Positions 8,299 to 18,642 are shown, numbered from the stretch's first letter. The stretch is 64,000 nucleotides of DNA from CAYYNQ01 sp964473105 (GCA_964473105.1 CAYYNQ010000058.1:54335-118334), one strand, 5' to 3'. Program-made: numbers and translations. The notes: a model not told the origin generated them from the sequence alone.

Positions 8299-11262
8299 AT
8301 GCTGAAATTTACTTACCATCAATTCCAACATGGTCGAGGGTTGATTGTTGGGCTGGCATGGGTGCTCCAGCTTTTTGTCCCGACCGTAATGAGTCATGCA
8401 GTCGGACCGGTCTTCGAGGAAAACTGGAACTCGGGTGAAATCGACCCGAAACACTGGATTACCGGCGAAGACGACCCCGGTCCACTCCCCGCCGCCGACC
8501 AGCACAGCGGAGTCTATACCCGACTGATCGATCTCGGCAATTTCCCTGGCGGCACACCCGGGGATTATGCGCTCTACATGCGCAACGAGGATTTCGTCGA
8601 GCGGGTCGACCGGGCATTCGTGCGAGGCCTGAATGGTTTTCCCCGCCAGTATAACTTGCGTGTCACATTCAAGATGTGGGGTGATCCAGGTATCTGTCCC
8701 CTCGGTGAATGTTATCCCCGTGCCGGTGGACCGGTGGGTCCCTGGCATGGAACATCCAATCCCGATGTCAGGATTTCACGGGACATTGAGGAAGGCCTGT
8801 ATGGCTGGCATGGCTATAACATGTGGTTCGAGGAGAACGGGGGCCGAGATGGCCTGACCGGGGGGGCGAAAATCGGCCAGTCGTTTCACCAGGCTCTGGC
8901 CATCGCCTACGATCCCTCGGATCCGAACAATCTCGCGGCAGGAAAAAACCATGCCGTGATGATACGCTGCTGGGTCGGGGAGAAGGACGGTGCCTTCATG
9001 GAATATTCAAGAGATGAGGGCCTGACCTGGAAGCCGATCAGGGATGCGATGGGTGATGTGATCGACACCCGTGTCTCACAGGGAGGGAAACCCGCCGGTT
9101 CACAGCAGCCCGGGACCACCACTCCACTCTACCTGGGTTTTTCCGGATTCAAACACGCAATCATTGACGATATCGTGGTGGAGAATTCCGATGTAAGCCC
9201 GGTCGTTGCGCAAGTCACGACAGACCCGAGCCAGCCTTCTCGAAACCCCGCTCCCCAGCCCGAATCCGACAAGTTCATGGAAACGCGGCAATATGGAACA
9301 AGCCCGATCGCGGATTTTGAGGCAACGACATTTGGCGACTGGAAAGTCTCGGGTGAAGCCTTCGGCACCGCCCCCGCACGTGAACTGCTCCAGGACGACC
9401 GGTTTGTGACCGGTTACCTGGGCAATGGTTACCTACACTCGAACCATGGCGGCCGGGAATCCCGCGGAACGCTGACATCACCCCCGTTCACCATCGAGAA
9501 GGAATACATCAACTTCCTGGTTGCCGGGGGCTATCTCATCGGCAACCGGACGGTCAAACACCCCAGGGAATTCTGGGGGCACGAATGCCTCGTGACACTT
9601 CTTGTCGATGGCGGGAACCCGGGTATCGAACACCACAACCGGCTTGCCGTCGATGACAGGATGGTCCTGCGCTGGACGACGGGCAACGGACTGGGCACGG
9701 AGAATGACATCCGGCTCCGATGGGGGACCTGGGATGTGCGTGCCCTGAGGGGGAAAAGGGCCTGGATCCGCATCGTGGATGACAACACCGGACCGGAAGG
9801 CATGATCCTGGTGGACCAGATCCACCAGAGCGATCTGCCAAGAAGAGACCTGCTCAGTGATCCCGATGCCATAGACCGGGCAGAGGGCTGGGTGGAGAAG
9901 GTCGCAAAACAGACCCGTCGACGCGGGTTCCATTTCAATGCGCCTGCGTTTGGCGTCGGCGGACATTGTCTCGTCTTTCATGACGGTTATTATCACCTGT
10001 TCTATATATACAACCCTCATGGAAACGCGGGGGGTGCACGAAATGATGCCCAGCCCCGGGAGCACTGGAAGCACGCTCGCACAAAGGATCTCGTTTACTG
10101 GGAGGACCAGCCGATTGCCATCTGGCCATCGCTCGAATCCGGTGAGTTCGCATGCTATTCCGGAGCAGCCGTGATTGCAGACAACGGAACCCCGATGATT
10201 TTTTACACCAGCATGAGTTCCGAAAGAGGTTCGGAACAATGGGCTGTCGTTGGAGACAGCGACCTCCTGACCTGGCGCAAACACCCCGCGAACCCGGTGA
10301 TTGCAAATCCACCCGAGAATCCGATGACCTACGGAACCGATCCTTTCGCTTTCAAGCATGGCGATAAATGGTACATGGGGATGGGCGGTTACAGGCAAGT
10401 CGACGGCAAAGCCATGGGGTGTTTCTCGCTCTATGAATCGAGGGATCTTGTCAACTGGAAGTTTGTCGGCATACCCCATACAACCGACACTAGGGGATGG
10501 GAGGAACCCGACTTCTACCCGCTTGGCGACAGATGGGTTGTTGCCTGTGAACCTTTCGGGCCCAGCCAATACTTTACCGGGTCGTTCGATCCCGTGACTT
10601 ACAAGTTTACCGAGGAGTACCATGGCTTCCTCGACTATGCGGGTGCAGCCAACTGGGACCCGCGGAACCACACCATGAAGGATTTTACAGGTCATTTCAT
10701 TGTGTGTACCTCCGCGGTTGATAACGGGGACCGCAGGGTTTGTTTTGGGCTGGCGCCCAGCCACTTGTCACTACCCCGCATCCTGACCATGCGGCCGGAC
10801 GGGAAAATCGCCCAGAATCCACCTCCGGAACTGAAGAAGCTGCGACGTGGTCACGAAGGCAGTCCGGAATTCAGGCTGAACAATAAATCACGGCGTTTTG
10901 ACCGGATCCAGAGCGATCTGCTCGAGATTCAGGTCGAGTTCGAACCCGATAGCGCAAATGAATTCGGGTTGAAGGTTCGTTGCTCGCAAGACGGTAGTCG
11001 TTTCGTGAAGATCTCCTGTGATGGTGAATTTCTCGAGGTTGAGGGCGACAGGGCCCCGGCCAGGCTGATGGAAAACGAGGACACGCTTCGACTACACGTG
11101 TTCCTCGACAAAAACAGCCTGGAGATCTTCGCCAATGACTGGGTGGTTTACACGGAAAATATGTCGGCCCCCACAACCGACCTCGGCATCGAAGTCTACT
11201 CGGACGGTGGCACCACACAAGTCAACAGGCTGGACATTTGGGAAATGGCATCGATCTACTAG
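8299..11262 (+). CDS. Secreted module A fused to a GH32-like five-bladed propeller protein
   Basis: The start at 8299 (MLKFTYHQF) is chosen because it gives a proper signal peptide. The frame is open further upstream into the preceding gene. The roughly 987-residue product has module A (about 30-315, FEENWNSGEIDPKHW to YLGFSGFKHA), a Pro-rich linker, and a GH32-associated N-terminal sandwich (about 345-525, IADFEATTFGDWKV to ILVDQI). A GH32-like propeller follows (about 540-860), then a C-terminal sandwich (LHVFLDKNSLEIFANDW). The normal GH32 WxNDPNG motif is replaced by FGVGGHC, so the nucleophile Asp appears to be Gly. The RDP-type Asp (YGTDPF) and the acid/base Glu (WEEPDF) remain. GH32 enzymes cleave fructans and sucrose-type linkages, so the substrate here is uncertain. 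Two shorter paralogues follow immediately. Confidence 0.85.
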   Translation: MLKFTYHQFQHGRGLIVGLAWVLQLFVPTVMSHAVGPVFEENWNSGEIDPKHWITGEDDPGPLPAADQHSGVYTRLIDLGNFPGGTPGDYALYMRNEDFVERVDRAFVRGLNGFPRQYNLRVTFKMWGDPGICPLGECYPRAGGPVGPWHGTSNPDVRISRDIEEGLYGWHGYNMWFEENGGRDGLTGGAKIGQSFHQALAIAYDPSDPNNLAAGKNHAVMIRCWVGEKDGAFMEYSRDEGLTWKPIRDAMGDVIDTRVSQGGKPAGSQQPGTTTPLYLGFSGFKHAIIDDIVVENSDVSPVVAQVTTDPSQPSRNPAPQPESDKFMETRQYGTSPIADFEATTFGDWKVSGEAFGTAPARELLQDDRFVTGYLGNGYLHSNHGGRESRGTLTSPPFTIEKEYINFLVAGGYLIGNRTVKHPREFWGHECLVTLLVDGGNPGIEHHNRLAVDDRMVLRWTTGNGLGTENDIRLRWGTWDVRALRGKRAWIRIVDDNTGPEGMILVDQIHQSDLPRRDLLSDPDAIDRAEGWVEKVAKQTRRRGFHFNAPAFGVGGHCLVFHDGYYHLFYIYNPHGNAGGARNDAQPREHWKHARTKDLVYWEDQPIAIWPSLESGEFACYSGAAVIADNGTPMIFYTSMSSERGSEQWAVVGDSDLLTWRKHPANPVIANPPENPMTYGTDPFAFKHGDKWYMGMGGYRQVDGKAMGCFSLYESRDLVNWKFVGIPHTTDTRGWEEPDFYPLGDRWVVACEPFGPSQYFTGSFDPVTYKFTEEYHGFLDYAGAANWDPRNHTMKDFTGHFIVCTSAVDNGDRRVCFGLAPSHLSLPRILTMRPDGKIAQNPPPELKKLRRGHEGSPEFRLNNKSRRFDRIQSDLLEIQVEFEPDSANEFGLKVRCSQDGSRFVKISCDGEFLEVEGDRAPARLMENEDTLRLHVFLDKNSLEIFANDWVVYTENMSAPTTDLGIEVYSDGGTTQVNRLDIWEMASIY

Positions 11263-11478
11263 AAAAGTGCTGGCGGAACGCATTGTGGCCAGCCTCAGGG
11301 GGGAGCAGGATTAGAAACAAACGGTGATCCAGCGATCCAGCACGACCCTGAACCATTTTGAATTCGATTTCCGTCCCCTACCCGTGTTTCAGTTGACATC
11401 TTTTGCTGAATACGGGCAGGGCCGCTCCGCCTGGGGCATTGCATCAATGAACCTACAAACCCAGGAAGGTGGATCCCC

Positions 11479-13512
11479 ATGAAAAACGCCCTGGTTCGGC
11501 TGACCTTTTGCTCTGTCATGTGTTCAGCCTCGGCTGCATCACAATCCCTGATTGCAGATTTCGAGCAGGAGGATTTCAAGGGTTGGCAGGTCACGGGCAA
11601 CGCGTTCGGGAACGCGCCCGGACAGGACCTGAAACCGGACGGGATGCCTGTGTCGGGACATATCGGCATGGGTTACCTTTATTCCGGCCATGGTGGCAGA
11701 GAATCCCGCGGCACGATGGTATCACCCCCTTTTCGCATCGAGAAAAACCACATCAACTTCCTGATCGCCGGTGAGCATCTTCCCGGTGACCGTTCCAAGG
11801 CGCATCCAAGGGAATCTTGGGGGGACGAATGTCTGATCAGCCTGCTGGTCGATGCGGATGTCAACATCCTCAGGCACGAGAATCGACTGGGTGTCGATAA
11901 CAGGATGGTCTTGCGCTGGTCCCCGGGAAACGGGCTGGACCCGTCGGAACCGGTCAGGCTTGAATGGGGATCTTGGGACGTGAGGACCTTGATGGGAAGA
12001 CGGGCCTGGATCCGCATCGTCGACAACAATTCCGGACCCGGGGGGATGATCTACATCGACCAGATCCAGCAGGACAATATGCCGGCTAGGGATCTTCTCA
12101 GTAACCCGGACGGAATCGCACGCGCCGAGCAATGGGTCGAACGTGTCGCGCAACACACCCACCGCCAGGGATATCACTACGGCGCGCCGGCTTTGGGGAT
12201 CGGCGGTCATTCACTGCTCTATCATAATGGGTGGTATCACCTGTTTTATATCCATAAACCACACGGCAGGGCACAAGGTGGCCGGAATGATGCCCAGCCC
12301 CGCTCCCACTGGAAACATGCGCGAACACGTGATCTGGTCTACTGGGAAGATCTCCCGACAGCCATATGGCCTTCGCTCGAATCCGGCGAATTCACCTGCT
12401 CATCCGGTGGAGCGGTGATTGCCGACAACGGAACCCCGATGTTTTTTTATACCAGCCGGAGCTCGGAAAGGGCTTTTGAACAGTGGGCCGCTGTCGGTGA
12501 CAGCAATCTTGTCAACTGGCGGAAACATGCCTCCAACCCGATGGTGAAAAATCATCCTGAAAACCCGATGGCGTACGGGACCGACACCTTTCTGTTCAAG
12601 GAGGGGAACCACTGGTATATGGGATTGGGCGGATACCGGGAAATGGATGAATCGAAACAGGGGTGTTTCTCACTGTACCAATCCGTCGATCTCGTCCACT
12701 GGAAATACGCGGGAATCCCCTGGACGACAGTCAGCCAGAGCTGGGAGGAGCCGGATTTCTATCGCCTCGGCGATGACCACCGGTGGGCCCTCATCTTTGA
12801 ACCCTGGGGACCCAGCCGTTATGCCACGGGAACCTACGATCCGGTCAAGCATGCGTTCACCGCGCAATACCAAGGATTCCTTGATTATGCGGGAACAACA
12901 AATTACGATCCGGTCAACCACCGTATGGAACATTTCACAGGTCATTTTATCGTGTGCGACTCGACGCTGGACGACAAGGGCCGGAGAATCTGCGTCGGCC
13001 TGGCTCCCGGACAGCTGTCGCTTCCACGCATGCTGTCGATGCGTTCCGACGGAAGGATCGCACAGCAACCGATTCCGGAACTGAGAAAGTTACGCCGGGA
13101 TCATTTCGAACAGTCTGACTTTGTCCTGAATGACCAATCACGAGGTTTCGACAAGATTTTGAGCGAACTACTCGAGATAAAGGTCGAATTCAAGCCTGAA
13201 ACCGCCGTAGAATTCGGCCTGAAGGTCCGTTGCTCGGAAGACAGTAGCCGGTTTGTCAAGATTTCCTGTGATGGTGAATTCCTCGAAGTCGAAGGCGATA
13301 AGACCCCCGCGAGGCTGATGGATGGGGAACAGACATTGAGACTGCACCTGTTCCTTGATCATCAATCACTCGAGGTCTTCGCCAACGACTGGGTGGTTTA
13401 CACGGAAAAGATGTCGGCCCGCGCGACAGACTTGGGCGTTGAAGTCTTTTCGAGAGGTGGAACCACCCGAATTAACAGGCTGAATGTCTGGAAACTATCT
13501 TCGATCTGGTGA
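11479..13512 (+). CDS. Secreted GH32-like protein, second paralogue, nucleophile motif altered
   Basis: The ATG at 11479 follows a GGAAGG ribosome site and begins a signal peptide (MKNALVRLTFCSVMCSASAA). The 677-residue protein lacks module A and starts directly with the N-terminal sandwich (LIADFEQEDFKGWQV, about 23-200). The propeller begins near residue 230 (YHYGAPALGIGGHSLLYHNG), followed by HWKHARTRDLVYWEDLP. By ungapped alignment to the GH32 NDPNG box, the nucleophile Asp position is Gly 242. Asp 369 (YGTDTF) and Glu 423 (SWEEPDF) sit where the transition-state stabiliser and acid/base normally are. The C-terminal sandwich carries LHLFLDHQSLEVFANDW, the typical GH32 ending. It is closely similar to its neighbours and probably acts outside the cytoplasm on a related substrate. 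Catalytic ability is doubtful or depends on a different mechanism. Confidence 0.87.
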   Translation: MKNALVRLTFCSVMCSASAASQSLIADFEQEDFKGWQVTGNAFGNAPGQDLKPDGMPVSGHIGMGYLYSGHGGRESRGTMVSPPFRIEKNHINFLIAGEHLPGDRSKAHPRESWGDECLISLLVDADVNILRHENRLGVDNRMVLRWSPGNGLDPSEPVRLEWGSWDVRTLMGRRAWIRIVDNNSGPGGMIYIDQIQQDNMPARDLLSNPDGIARAEQWVERVAQHTHRQGYHYGAPALGIGGHSLLYHNGWYHLFYIHKPHGRAQGGRNDAQPRSHWKHARTRDLVYWEDLPTAIWPSLESGEFTCSSGGAVIADNGTPMFFYTSRSSERAFEQWAAVGDSNLVNWRKHASNPMVKNHPENPMAYGTDTFLFKEGNHWYMGLGGYREMDESKQGCFSLYQSVDLVHWKYAGIPWTTVSQSWEEPDFYRLGDDHRWALIFEPWGPSRYATGTYDPVKHAFTAQYQGFLDYAGTTNYDPVNHRMEHFTGHFIVCDSTLDDKGRRICVGLAPGQLSLPRMLSMRSDGRIAQQPIPELRKLRRDHFEQSDFVLNDQSRGFDKILSELLEIKVEFKPETAVEFGLKVRCSEDSSRFVKISCDGEFLEVEGDKTPARLMDGEQTLRLHLFLDHQSLEVFANDWVVYTEKMSARATDLGVEVFSRGGTTRINRLNVWKLSSIW

Positions 13513-13657
13513 AAACATGATCTTGTGACCTCATTCGATCAGAGTTCATGGCTGATCCCATTCGGCAATACTCCCATAATCAATGTGGAAATAAGCAGGA
13601 TATTCATCCGAGGTTGAGGAAATGACGCAAGCCTGAACTCATAGGAGATTAAGATTG

Positions 13658-15697
13658 ATGAGACCCGGCCTGATTTTATGGACCATTGGCGCCGTCTTTT
13701 GTTCGGTCTGCACAGCTGAAGACACCCTGCTCGCTGATTTTGAGCAGCCGAATTTTGGCATGTGGGAAACCGCCGGACAGGCCTTCGGAACCGCACCCGA
13801 CCGCCAGCTCATACAGGATAACCAGCCCGTATCGGGTTATATCGATATGGGTTACCTCCACTCCAACCACGGCGGTAGGCTGGCCCGGGGAATCATCACG
13901 TCGCCACCTTTCAAGATCACCCGGCGCTATCTCAATTTCCTGATTGCCGGGGGACACCTCCCCGGTGATCGCACCCAGCGCCACCCCAAGGAACTATGGG
14001 GCGATGAATGCGTAATCAGTCTGGTCGGCCGAGATGGCAATAACAGCGGGATCGAACACCACAGCAAACTGGCCGTCGGTAATCGAATGATCACACGCTG
14101 GACAACAGGCAATGGCCTTGATCCGGCAAAACCGATCCGACTTGAGTGGGCCAGTTGGGAGCTGCGCCGACTGGTCGGGCAGACCGCCCGGATCCGGATC
14201 GTAGACAACAATACCGGACCTGAAGGAGCGATTTTCATTGACCAGATTCTGCTGTCCGACCAACCGGCACAGGACCTCCTCAGCAACCCGGACGCAATCC
14301 GACGCGCTGATGCCTGGATCGCATCCGCTGCAAAACACGTACAAAGACGGGGATTTCATTTCAGCCCACCCTTCAGCGGAATGAGCGGATTCACCCTGGT
14401 GCATCACGGGGGCTGGTACCATAACCTGTATCTCAATTACCCGCACGCCAAGGGCACGGGAGGACGAGGCGATGCCCAACCCCGACTGTTCTTCAACCAT
14501 GCCCGCTCTAGGGACCTCGTCTACTGGGAGGATCTGCCCCTGGCGATCTGGCCTTCACATGATTCAGGTGAACATGCCGTCATCTCGGGCGTCGTCGATG
14601 TGAGCGATGAGGGTGTCCCGATGATCTTCTATCCAAGCATGACCTCTGATCCCGGAGTAGGGCCTGAACAGTGGGCCGCCGTGGGTGACAAAAACCTCAT
14701 CAACTGGCGCAAAGTCCCGGAGAACCCGATGACCCGGCCCATCCCGGAAAACCCGATGCCCGGCGGGGTGGACCCTTTCATCTTCAGGGAGGGAGGGCTG
14801 TATTACATGGGGATCAGCGGGTATGTCCCACAGAAGGACGGGAAAATACGCGGTGGATTCTCATTGTTTGAATCCAATGATCTGCTCGACTGGAACTTCG
14901 TGGGCGTACCCTTCACAACGGCCACCAAATCCTGGGAGGAAGCCGATTTCTTCAGGCTTGGCGACAAATGGGTGGCCATCGGGGAACCCTACGGGCCCAG
15001 CCAGTATTTCACCGGCAACTATGACACGAAGAACTTCAAGTTCACATCCGAATACCACGGATACCTGGATTATGCCGGCGTGGCCGATCATGACCCGGCT
15101 CATCACACCATGAGTTCCTTCACCGGACATTTCGTGGTGGTCCATTCATTCCTGGACCAGATGGACCGACGCATTTGTTTCGGGCTGGCTCCTTCCGGCA
15201 TCTCACTGCCGCGCATCTTCGAGATGCGGCCCGATGGAAGAATGAATCAATACCCGGTCCCCGAGCTTGAAAAACTGCGTCGCGACCATTTCGCCGAGTC
15301 AAGCATCAGGCTCAAAGACACCTCACGCCGGATCAGGGAGCTGGTAGGTCCCCAACTCGAGATCAAGGTCGAGTTCGAGCCGGGTAACGCAGAAGAATTC
15401 GGATTGAAGGTCCGCTGCTCGGAGGATGGCAGCCGGTCGGTGAGGATATCCTGCGATGGAAAGCTCCTGCAGGTACAGGACGACCTCATGCCGGCCCTGC
15501 TGATGGAAAACGAAGACACGCTTCGGCTGCACGTCTTTGTGGACGGTCATATTGTTGAAATTTTCGCAAACGACTGGGTGGTCTATACGGAACTGGTCAC
15601 CTGGTCAGCGGCTGATGTGGGGCTTGAACTGTTCGCCCGGGATGGAACAGCAACGGTCAGGTCGCTGGACATCTGGGAAATGGCATCGATATGGTGA
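13658..15697 (+). CDS. Secreted GH32-like protein, third paralogue, most diverged nucleophile box
   Basis: An AGGAG site at 13643-13647 supports the ATG at 13658. A TTG one codon earlier is also possible. The roughly 679-residue protein has a signal peptide (LILWTIGAVFCSVCTA), the same N-terminal sandwich (LLADFEQPNFGMW to IFIDQI), a propeller, and a C-terminal sandwich (LHVFVDGHIVEIFANDW). The nucleophile box reads FSGMSGFTLVHH, so the Asp position is Ser or Gly. The other carboxylates persist (GGVDPFIF, SWEEADFF). It differs from the other two paralogues by NYPHAKGTGGRGDAQ in place of the NPHG-type loop, which suggests a changed binding pocket. Spacing of about 145 to 215 bases between the three paralogues allows a common transcript or separate promoters. 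Confidence 0.86.
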   Translation: MRPGLILWTIGAVFCSVCTAEDTLLADFEQPNFGMWETAGQAFGTAPDRQLIQDNQPVSGYIDMGYLHSNHGGRLARGIITSPPFKITRRYLNFLIAGGHLPGDRTQRHPKELWGDECVISLVGRDGNNSGIEHHSKLAVGNRMITRWTTGNGLDPAKPIRLEWASWELRRLVGQTARIRIVDNNTGPEGAIFIDQILLSDQPAQDLLSNPDAIRRADAWIASAAKHVQRRGFHFSPPFSGMSGFTLVHHGGWYHNLYLNYPHAKGTGGRGDAQPRLFFNHARSRDLVYWEDLPLAIWPSHDSGEHAVISGVVDVSDEGVPMIFYPSMTSDPGVGPEQWAAVGDKNLINWRKVPENPMTRPIPENPMPGGVDPFIFREGGLYYMGISGYVPQKDGKIRGGFSLFESNDLLDWNFVGVPFTTATKSWEEADFFRLGDKWVAIGEPYGPSQYFTGNYDTKNFKFTSEYHGYLDYAGVADHDPAHHTMSSFTGHFVVVHSFLDQMDRRICFGLAPSGISLPRIFEMRPDGRMNQYPVPELEKLRRDHFAESSIRLKDTSRRIRELVGPQLEIKVEFEPGNAEEFGLKVRCSEDGSRSVRISCDGKLLQVQDDLMPALLMENEDTLRLHVFVDGHIVEIFANDWVVYTELVTWSAADVGLELFARDGTATVRSLDIWEMASIW

Positions 15698-15904
15698 AAT
15701 GACCCGGCTGCGGTATCCACACCGGATTTCACGGGGCTCGAGAAGATCATGACGGGGATCCGGGCGCTGACATTTTGATCGCGGGTCATGCAGGATGATC
15801 CATGGACAGCCGGAGAAAAGGCCGGACATCAGGGGCTCGATGGGGCACCCCCGCCATCATGCCGGGCCGCGTATCTGGAAACAGCGTAGGGAAAAGCCAA
15901 GCGG

Positions 15905-16744
15905 ATGAATAGATTATCCCCTTATCATGTCATATTATTGGCTTGTATGGCCAGTATCAACCCAACAACACAGGCCCTCGAAATCATACCGCTGAGGTTT
16001 GACAGCACCCATGACGGCACTGAACAAAAGGGACTGCTTCAAATTCCCGATCGGTACGACACGCAGGAAAAAACCCCGCTGCTGGTTTGGGCCCAGGGGA
16101 TGTATCGTAAATCCGACTTTGGCATCGAGAACATTGGCGTGGAGGCCAATCGGAAGGGCTGGCTACTGCTGACAGCCGATCTGCACGGTGAACGTACAGG
16201 CGGCGAGACAAACCTCGGCGCCCCCTCCGCGGTCCAGGACATGATCGATGCGCTCGACCATGTGGTTCGAAACCATCCTGTTGATACATCTAGGATCTAT
16301 CTTGCCGGCATCTCCATGGGCGGACTGACCGGCGGGCTGATCCTAACCAGGGCACCGGACCGGTTCGCAGCCGGGGCGCTGCTGCTGGGAATCACTGACC
16401 TGAAGGACTGGTTCGAACAGACCCGGGGCATGGATGGGGACTATCACGCCGACATCATTCGGGAATGCGGGGGAACGCCGGAAGAGAAACCGGGGGAATA
16501 TGCGCGCCGCTCGCTGCTGGTCCATGCCAAGACCCTCGCCAGGATACCCATGATGATCTGTCACGGCCGAAAGGACACGGTCGTCCCGGTGTCCCACTCA
16601 GACAAACTGATCCGCGAAATTTCAAATCATCGCCCCGCCGACCTGTATGTTTACTGGGCCGGGGGAGGGCACTCTCAGGAGACAATCGACAAGATGAAAA
16701 TACTCGATTTTCTGGGTCAATTTTCCAGAAGAATGGATCACTGA
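15905..16744 (+). CDS. Secreted alpha/beta hydrolase (esterase/prolyl-oligopeptidase-like)
   Basis: The 279-residue protein has an N-terminal export signal (YHVILLACMASINPTTQA). The alpha/beta hydrolase triad can be read directly: nucleophile Ser 137 in GISMGG, Asp 224 in HGRKDTVVP and His 256 in GGGHSQ. Such enzymes remove acyl groups or cleave esters, and a position directly after the GH32-like genes suggests an acetyl- or acyl-esterase on a decorated glycan. That substrate is inferred. The start codon has only a weak ribosome site. A secreted peptidase is the main alternative. Confidence 0.85.
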   Translation: MNRLSPYHVILLACMASINPTTQALEIIPLRFDSTHDGTEQKGLLQIPDRYDTQEKTPLLVWAQGMYRKSDFGIENIGVEANRKGWLLLTADLHGERTGGETNLGAPSAVQDMIDALDHVVRNHPVDTSRIYLAGISMGGLTGGLILTRAPDRFAAGALLLGITDLKDWFEQTRGMDGDYHADIIRECGGTPEEKPGEYARRSLLVHAKTLARIPMMICHGRKDTVVPVSHSDKLIREISNHRPADLYVYWAGGGHSQETIDKMKILDFLGQFSRRMDH

Positions 16745-16963
16745 CACCCCCATGTCATTTTTTCATCCCACAGGATAAAACGGGTTTCTTCCCCGTCCCG
16801 TCCATCACGCCGCTCGACCCGCCCGGTTGTGAACGAATCATCCCCTCACCCCATCCAGGAGACCAACTCTCCCGAACACCATCATTAACGCGCCTCCCAC
16901 CCCTCGTCAGACAATTGTCCGACCAGCTTTCTCAGGTGTTCAATATTGGACAGCGTGGATTCT

Positions 16964-18544
16964 TCAGGGTAAACGTATTACGGGAACAACGTCCAATGTC
17001 CGGTAGTGCCAGTAGTCGATCAGCAATTGCTGCCATGCAGGCCCCCCCGACGTTTGAAAGAAGCTGAATGCATTTTCGCCAAAACTCCCGATTTCAAAGG
17101 GCGATTCATAAAGCGGGGTCATGATCCACTCATGCTCGGGCCGAGCCTTGACCCCCATCTGAAAATGCCGGTTGTCGACCATACGGATCAACAGGTAAAG
17201 CGGTTTCGATGACAGCACCGACTGCGGGGGCTGGATCGTGTAGTTCGGGCCAAAGGAAGTGTCGATATACAGGCTTTCCACCCCATACTGGGTCCCCGCA
17301 GCACCGACATTGCCCGCCTTGATTCCCTGACCGGGCACATTGATAACACCCGCACGCCAGCCGCCCCGACGTTCCCCTTCCGTGTCAAAAACCGTCCAGT
17401 TCATGTGAAAATCCCAGGGGACACTGTCATCGGGTGCGATAAAACATGTCTCGATTTCCCAGGGCAGCGGGTATTTGTCGAGTTGAAACCGGGTTCCTTC
17501 CGTGCTGCTGCCCCCCGTGTAGTTATTCACGCCACGCATCGTGAAGGTAAGATACCCGGGGTTGCTCCAGGTCTCCGCCTGCAGGCCATGGAACTCCGTC
17601 TGAAAGAAACCCATCGTACCGGGTATATTGAAGTCGTTTGAAATAACCTCGAGCGCCGGGAAGGGGGGGGCATATCGGAAGTCACAATGGCCGACATAGA
17701 ATTCATTGTCGTATGGCATCTTGGCAATGGTCGGCCATTGCTGTTCCATCCAGGCATCATCCACAATGATCGGCCCGATCTCCCAGATCCCGGTGATGTC
17801 GCCCCACTCCGCAGGGATATGTATGGTCCGTGAAGTATAGGCACGATCCGGCAGCGGTCTGTATCCAAACGATATAGAACGGGGAGTATGGATCCGCATA
17901 CGCAGATAGGCATCCGTATTGGCTGGGCCGTAATCCTGCTGCCCGTCCCCGACCCTGGTCGCCCGCATGTTTTCCCAGTTTCCGGTGAGCGCCCCCGTGG
18001 AATCTAAGTCACCGCTGCCCCAGAGGTAAAACTCTTCATTAGCCTTGAATCGAGAACCGCGATGTACAATCAGGAGCCGAAAAGACCGGAGGTCGGGCGG
18101 GGTCTGGTTCCGGTCGGCAGGCCAGGTTGAGGGATCCGAGAATGTCACGGCAACATTCAGGCCAATGGCCATGTTGTAATCACCCGGCCGACACTTGCCC
18201 CAGAAGGAATGGATCACATCGGTCTCGAACTCCCACGGCGGTGGATAATCCGAAAGCCTTATGGGCTCCGGAAGCAGCGCCCTGACCTCCTGATTCGCAT
18301 TGGCCAGGCGCAGGGTCAAAAGGCCCGGATGTTCGTCGGTTGAGATGAAATGGCCGTCATCGGGCGTGACAGCCCAGGGGCCCATGCCCTTGCCGGGCAA
18401 AAAATGCCACGACAAATCACGGATGTCATGCTCGGGCCAGCCGGCCTGCAGGGTCGCGTTGAGAAAAAAGGGGATCAATATCATGCAGAATCGTTTATAA
18501 AAACCCGTCAGCACGACTTCGCGAAACTTATGCAGTAGCATCAT
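16964..18544 (-). CDS. Secreted 'family B' protein, unknown function, two internal repeats
   Basis: I do not recognise a named family. The 526-residue product begins with a hydrophobic signal (MILIPFFLNATLQAG after a basic stretch). It contains two related halves. Repeat 1 (about 75-190) has HPGLLTLRL, PPPWEFETDVIHSFWG and VAVTFSDPSTWPADRNQTPPD. Repeat 2 (about 345-420) has NPGYLTFTMRG, NNYTGGSS and LPWEIETCFIAPDDSVPWD. Between them lies GDITGIWEIGPIIVDDAW, and the end is LLIDYWHYRTLD. The same order is found in the C-terminal half of the protein at 23459 and in the protein at 50885. The aromatic-rich repeated sandwiches resemble laminin-G/concanavalin-like glycan-binding folds, which is inference. 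It is divergent to the sugar ABC transporter, which supports a glycan-related role. Confidence 0.82.
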   Translation of the reverse strand: MMLLHKFREVVLTGFYKRFCMILIPFFLNATLQAGWPEHDIRDLSWHFLPGKGMGPWAVTPDDGHFISTDEHPGLLTLRLANANQEVRALLPEPIRLSDYPPPWEFETDVIHSFWGKCRPGDYNMAIGLNVAVTFSDPSTWPADRNQTPPDLRSFRLLIVHRGSRFKANEEFYLWGSGDLDSTGALTGNWENMRATRVGDGQQDYGPANTDAYLRMRIHTPRSISFGYRPLPDRAYTSRTIHIPAEWGDITGIWEIGPIIVDDAWMEQQWPTIAKMPYDNEFYVGHCDFRYAPPFPALEVISNDFNIPGTMGFFQTEFHGLQAETWSNPGYLTFTMRGVNNYTGGSSTEGTRFQLDKYPLPWEIETCFIAPDDSVPWDFHMNWTVFDTEGERRGGWRAGVINVPGQGIKAGNVGAAGTQYGVESLYIDTSFGPNYTIQPPQSVLSSKPLYLLIRMVDNRHFQMGVKARPEHEWIMTPLYESPFEIGSFGENAFSFFQTSGGPAWQQLLIDYWHYRTLDVVPVIRLP

Positions 18545-18642
18545 CAGTAAGGACGCCTCCCGTGGACTGCATGGATGTGTAACTTTTAGTTTTCATCCAT
18601 AATTTTTCAAACACATCCGCCAGTTATACATGGACCCAGTAA

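Noticed and set aside
9478..10764. Long open frame (428 codons) antisense to the first GH32-like gene
   Set aside because: It lies fully opposite a gene with strong family motifs, has no recognisable domain, and similar antisense frames occur opposite other genes in this GC-rich window.
8299..15697. GH32-like triplet explained as a mobile element or assembly duplication
   Set aside because: The three genes are diverged along their whole length, differ in domain content, and have unique intergenic sequence with no flanking repeats that I could see.
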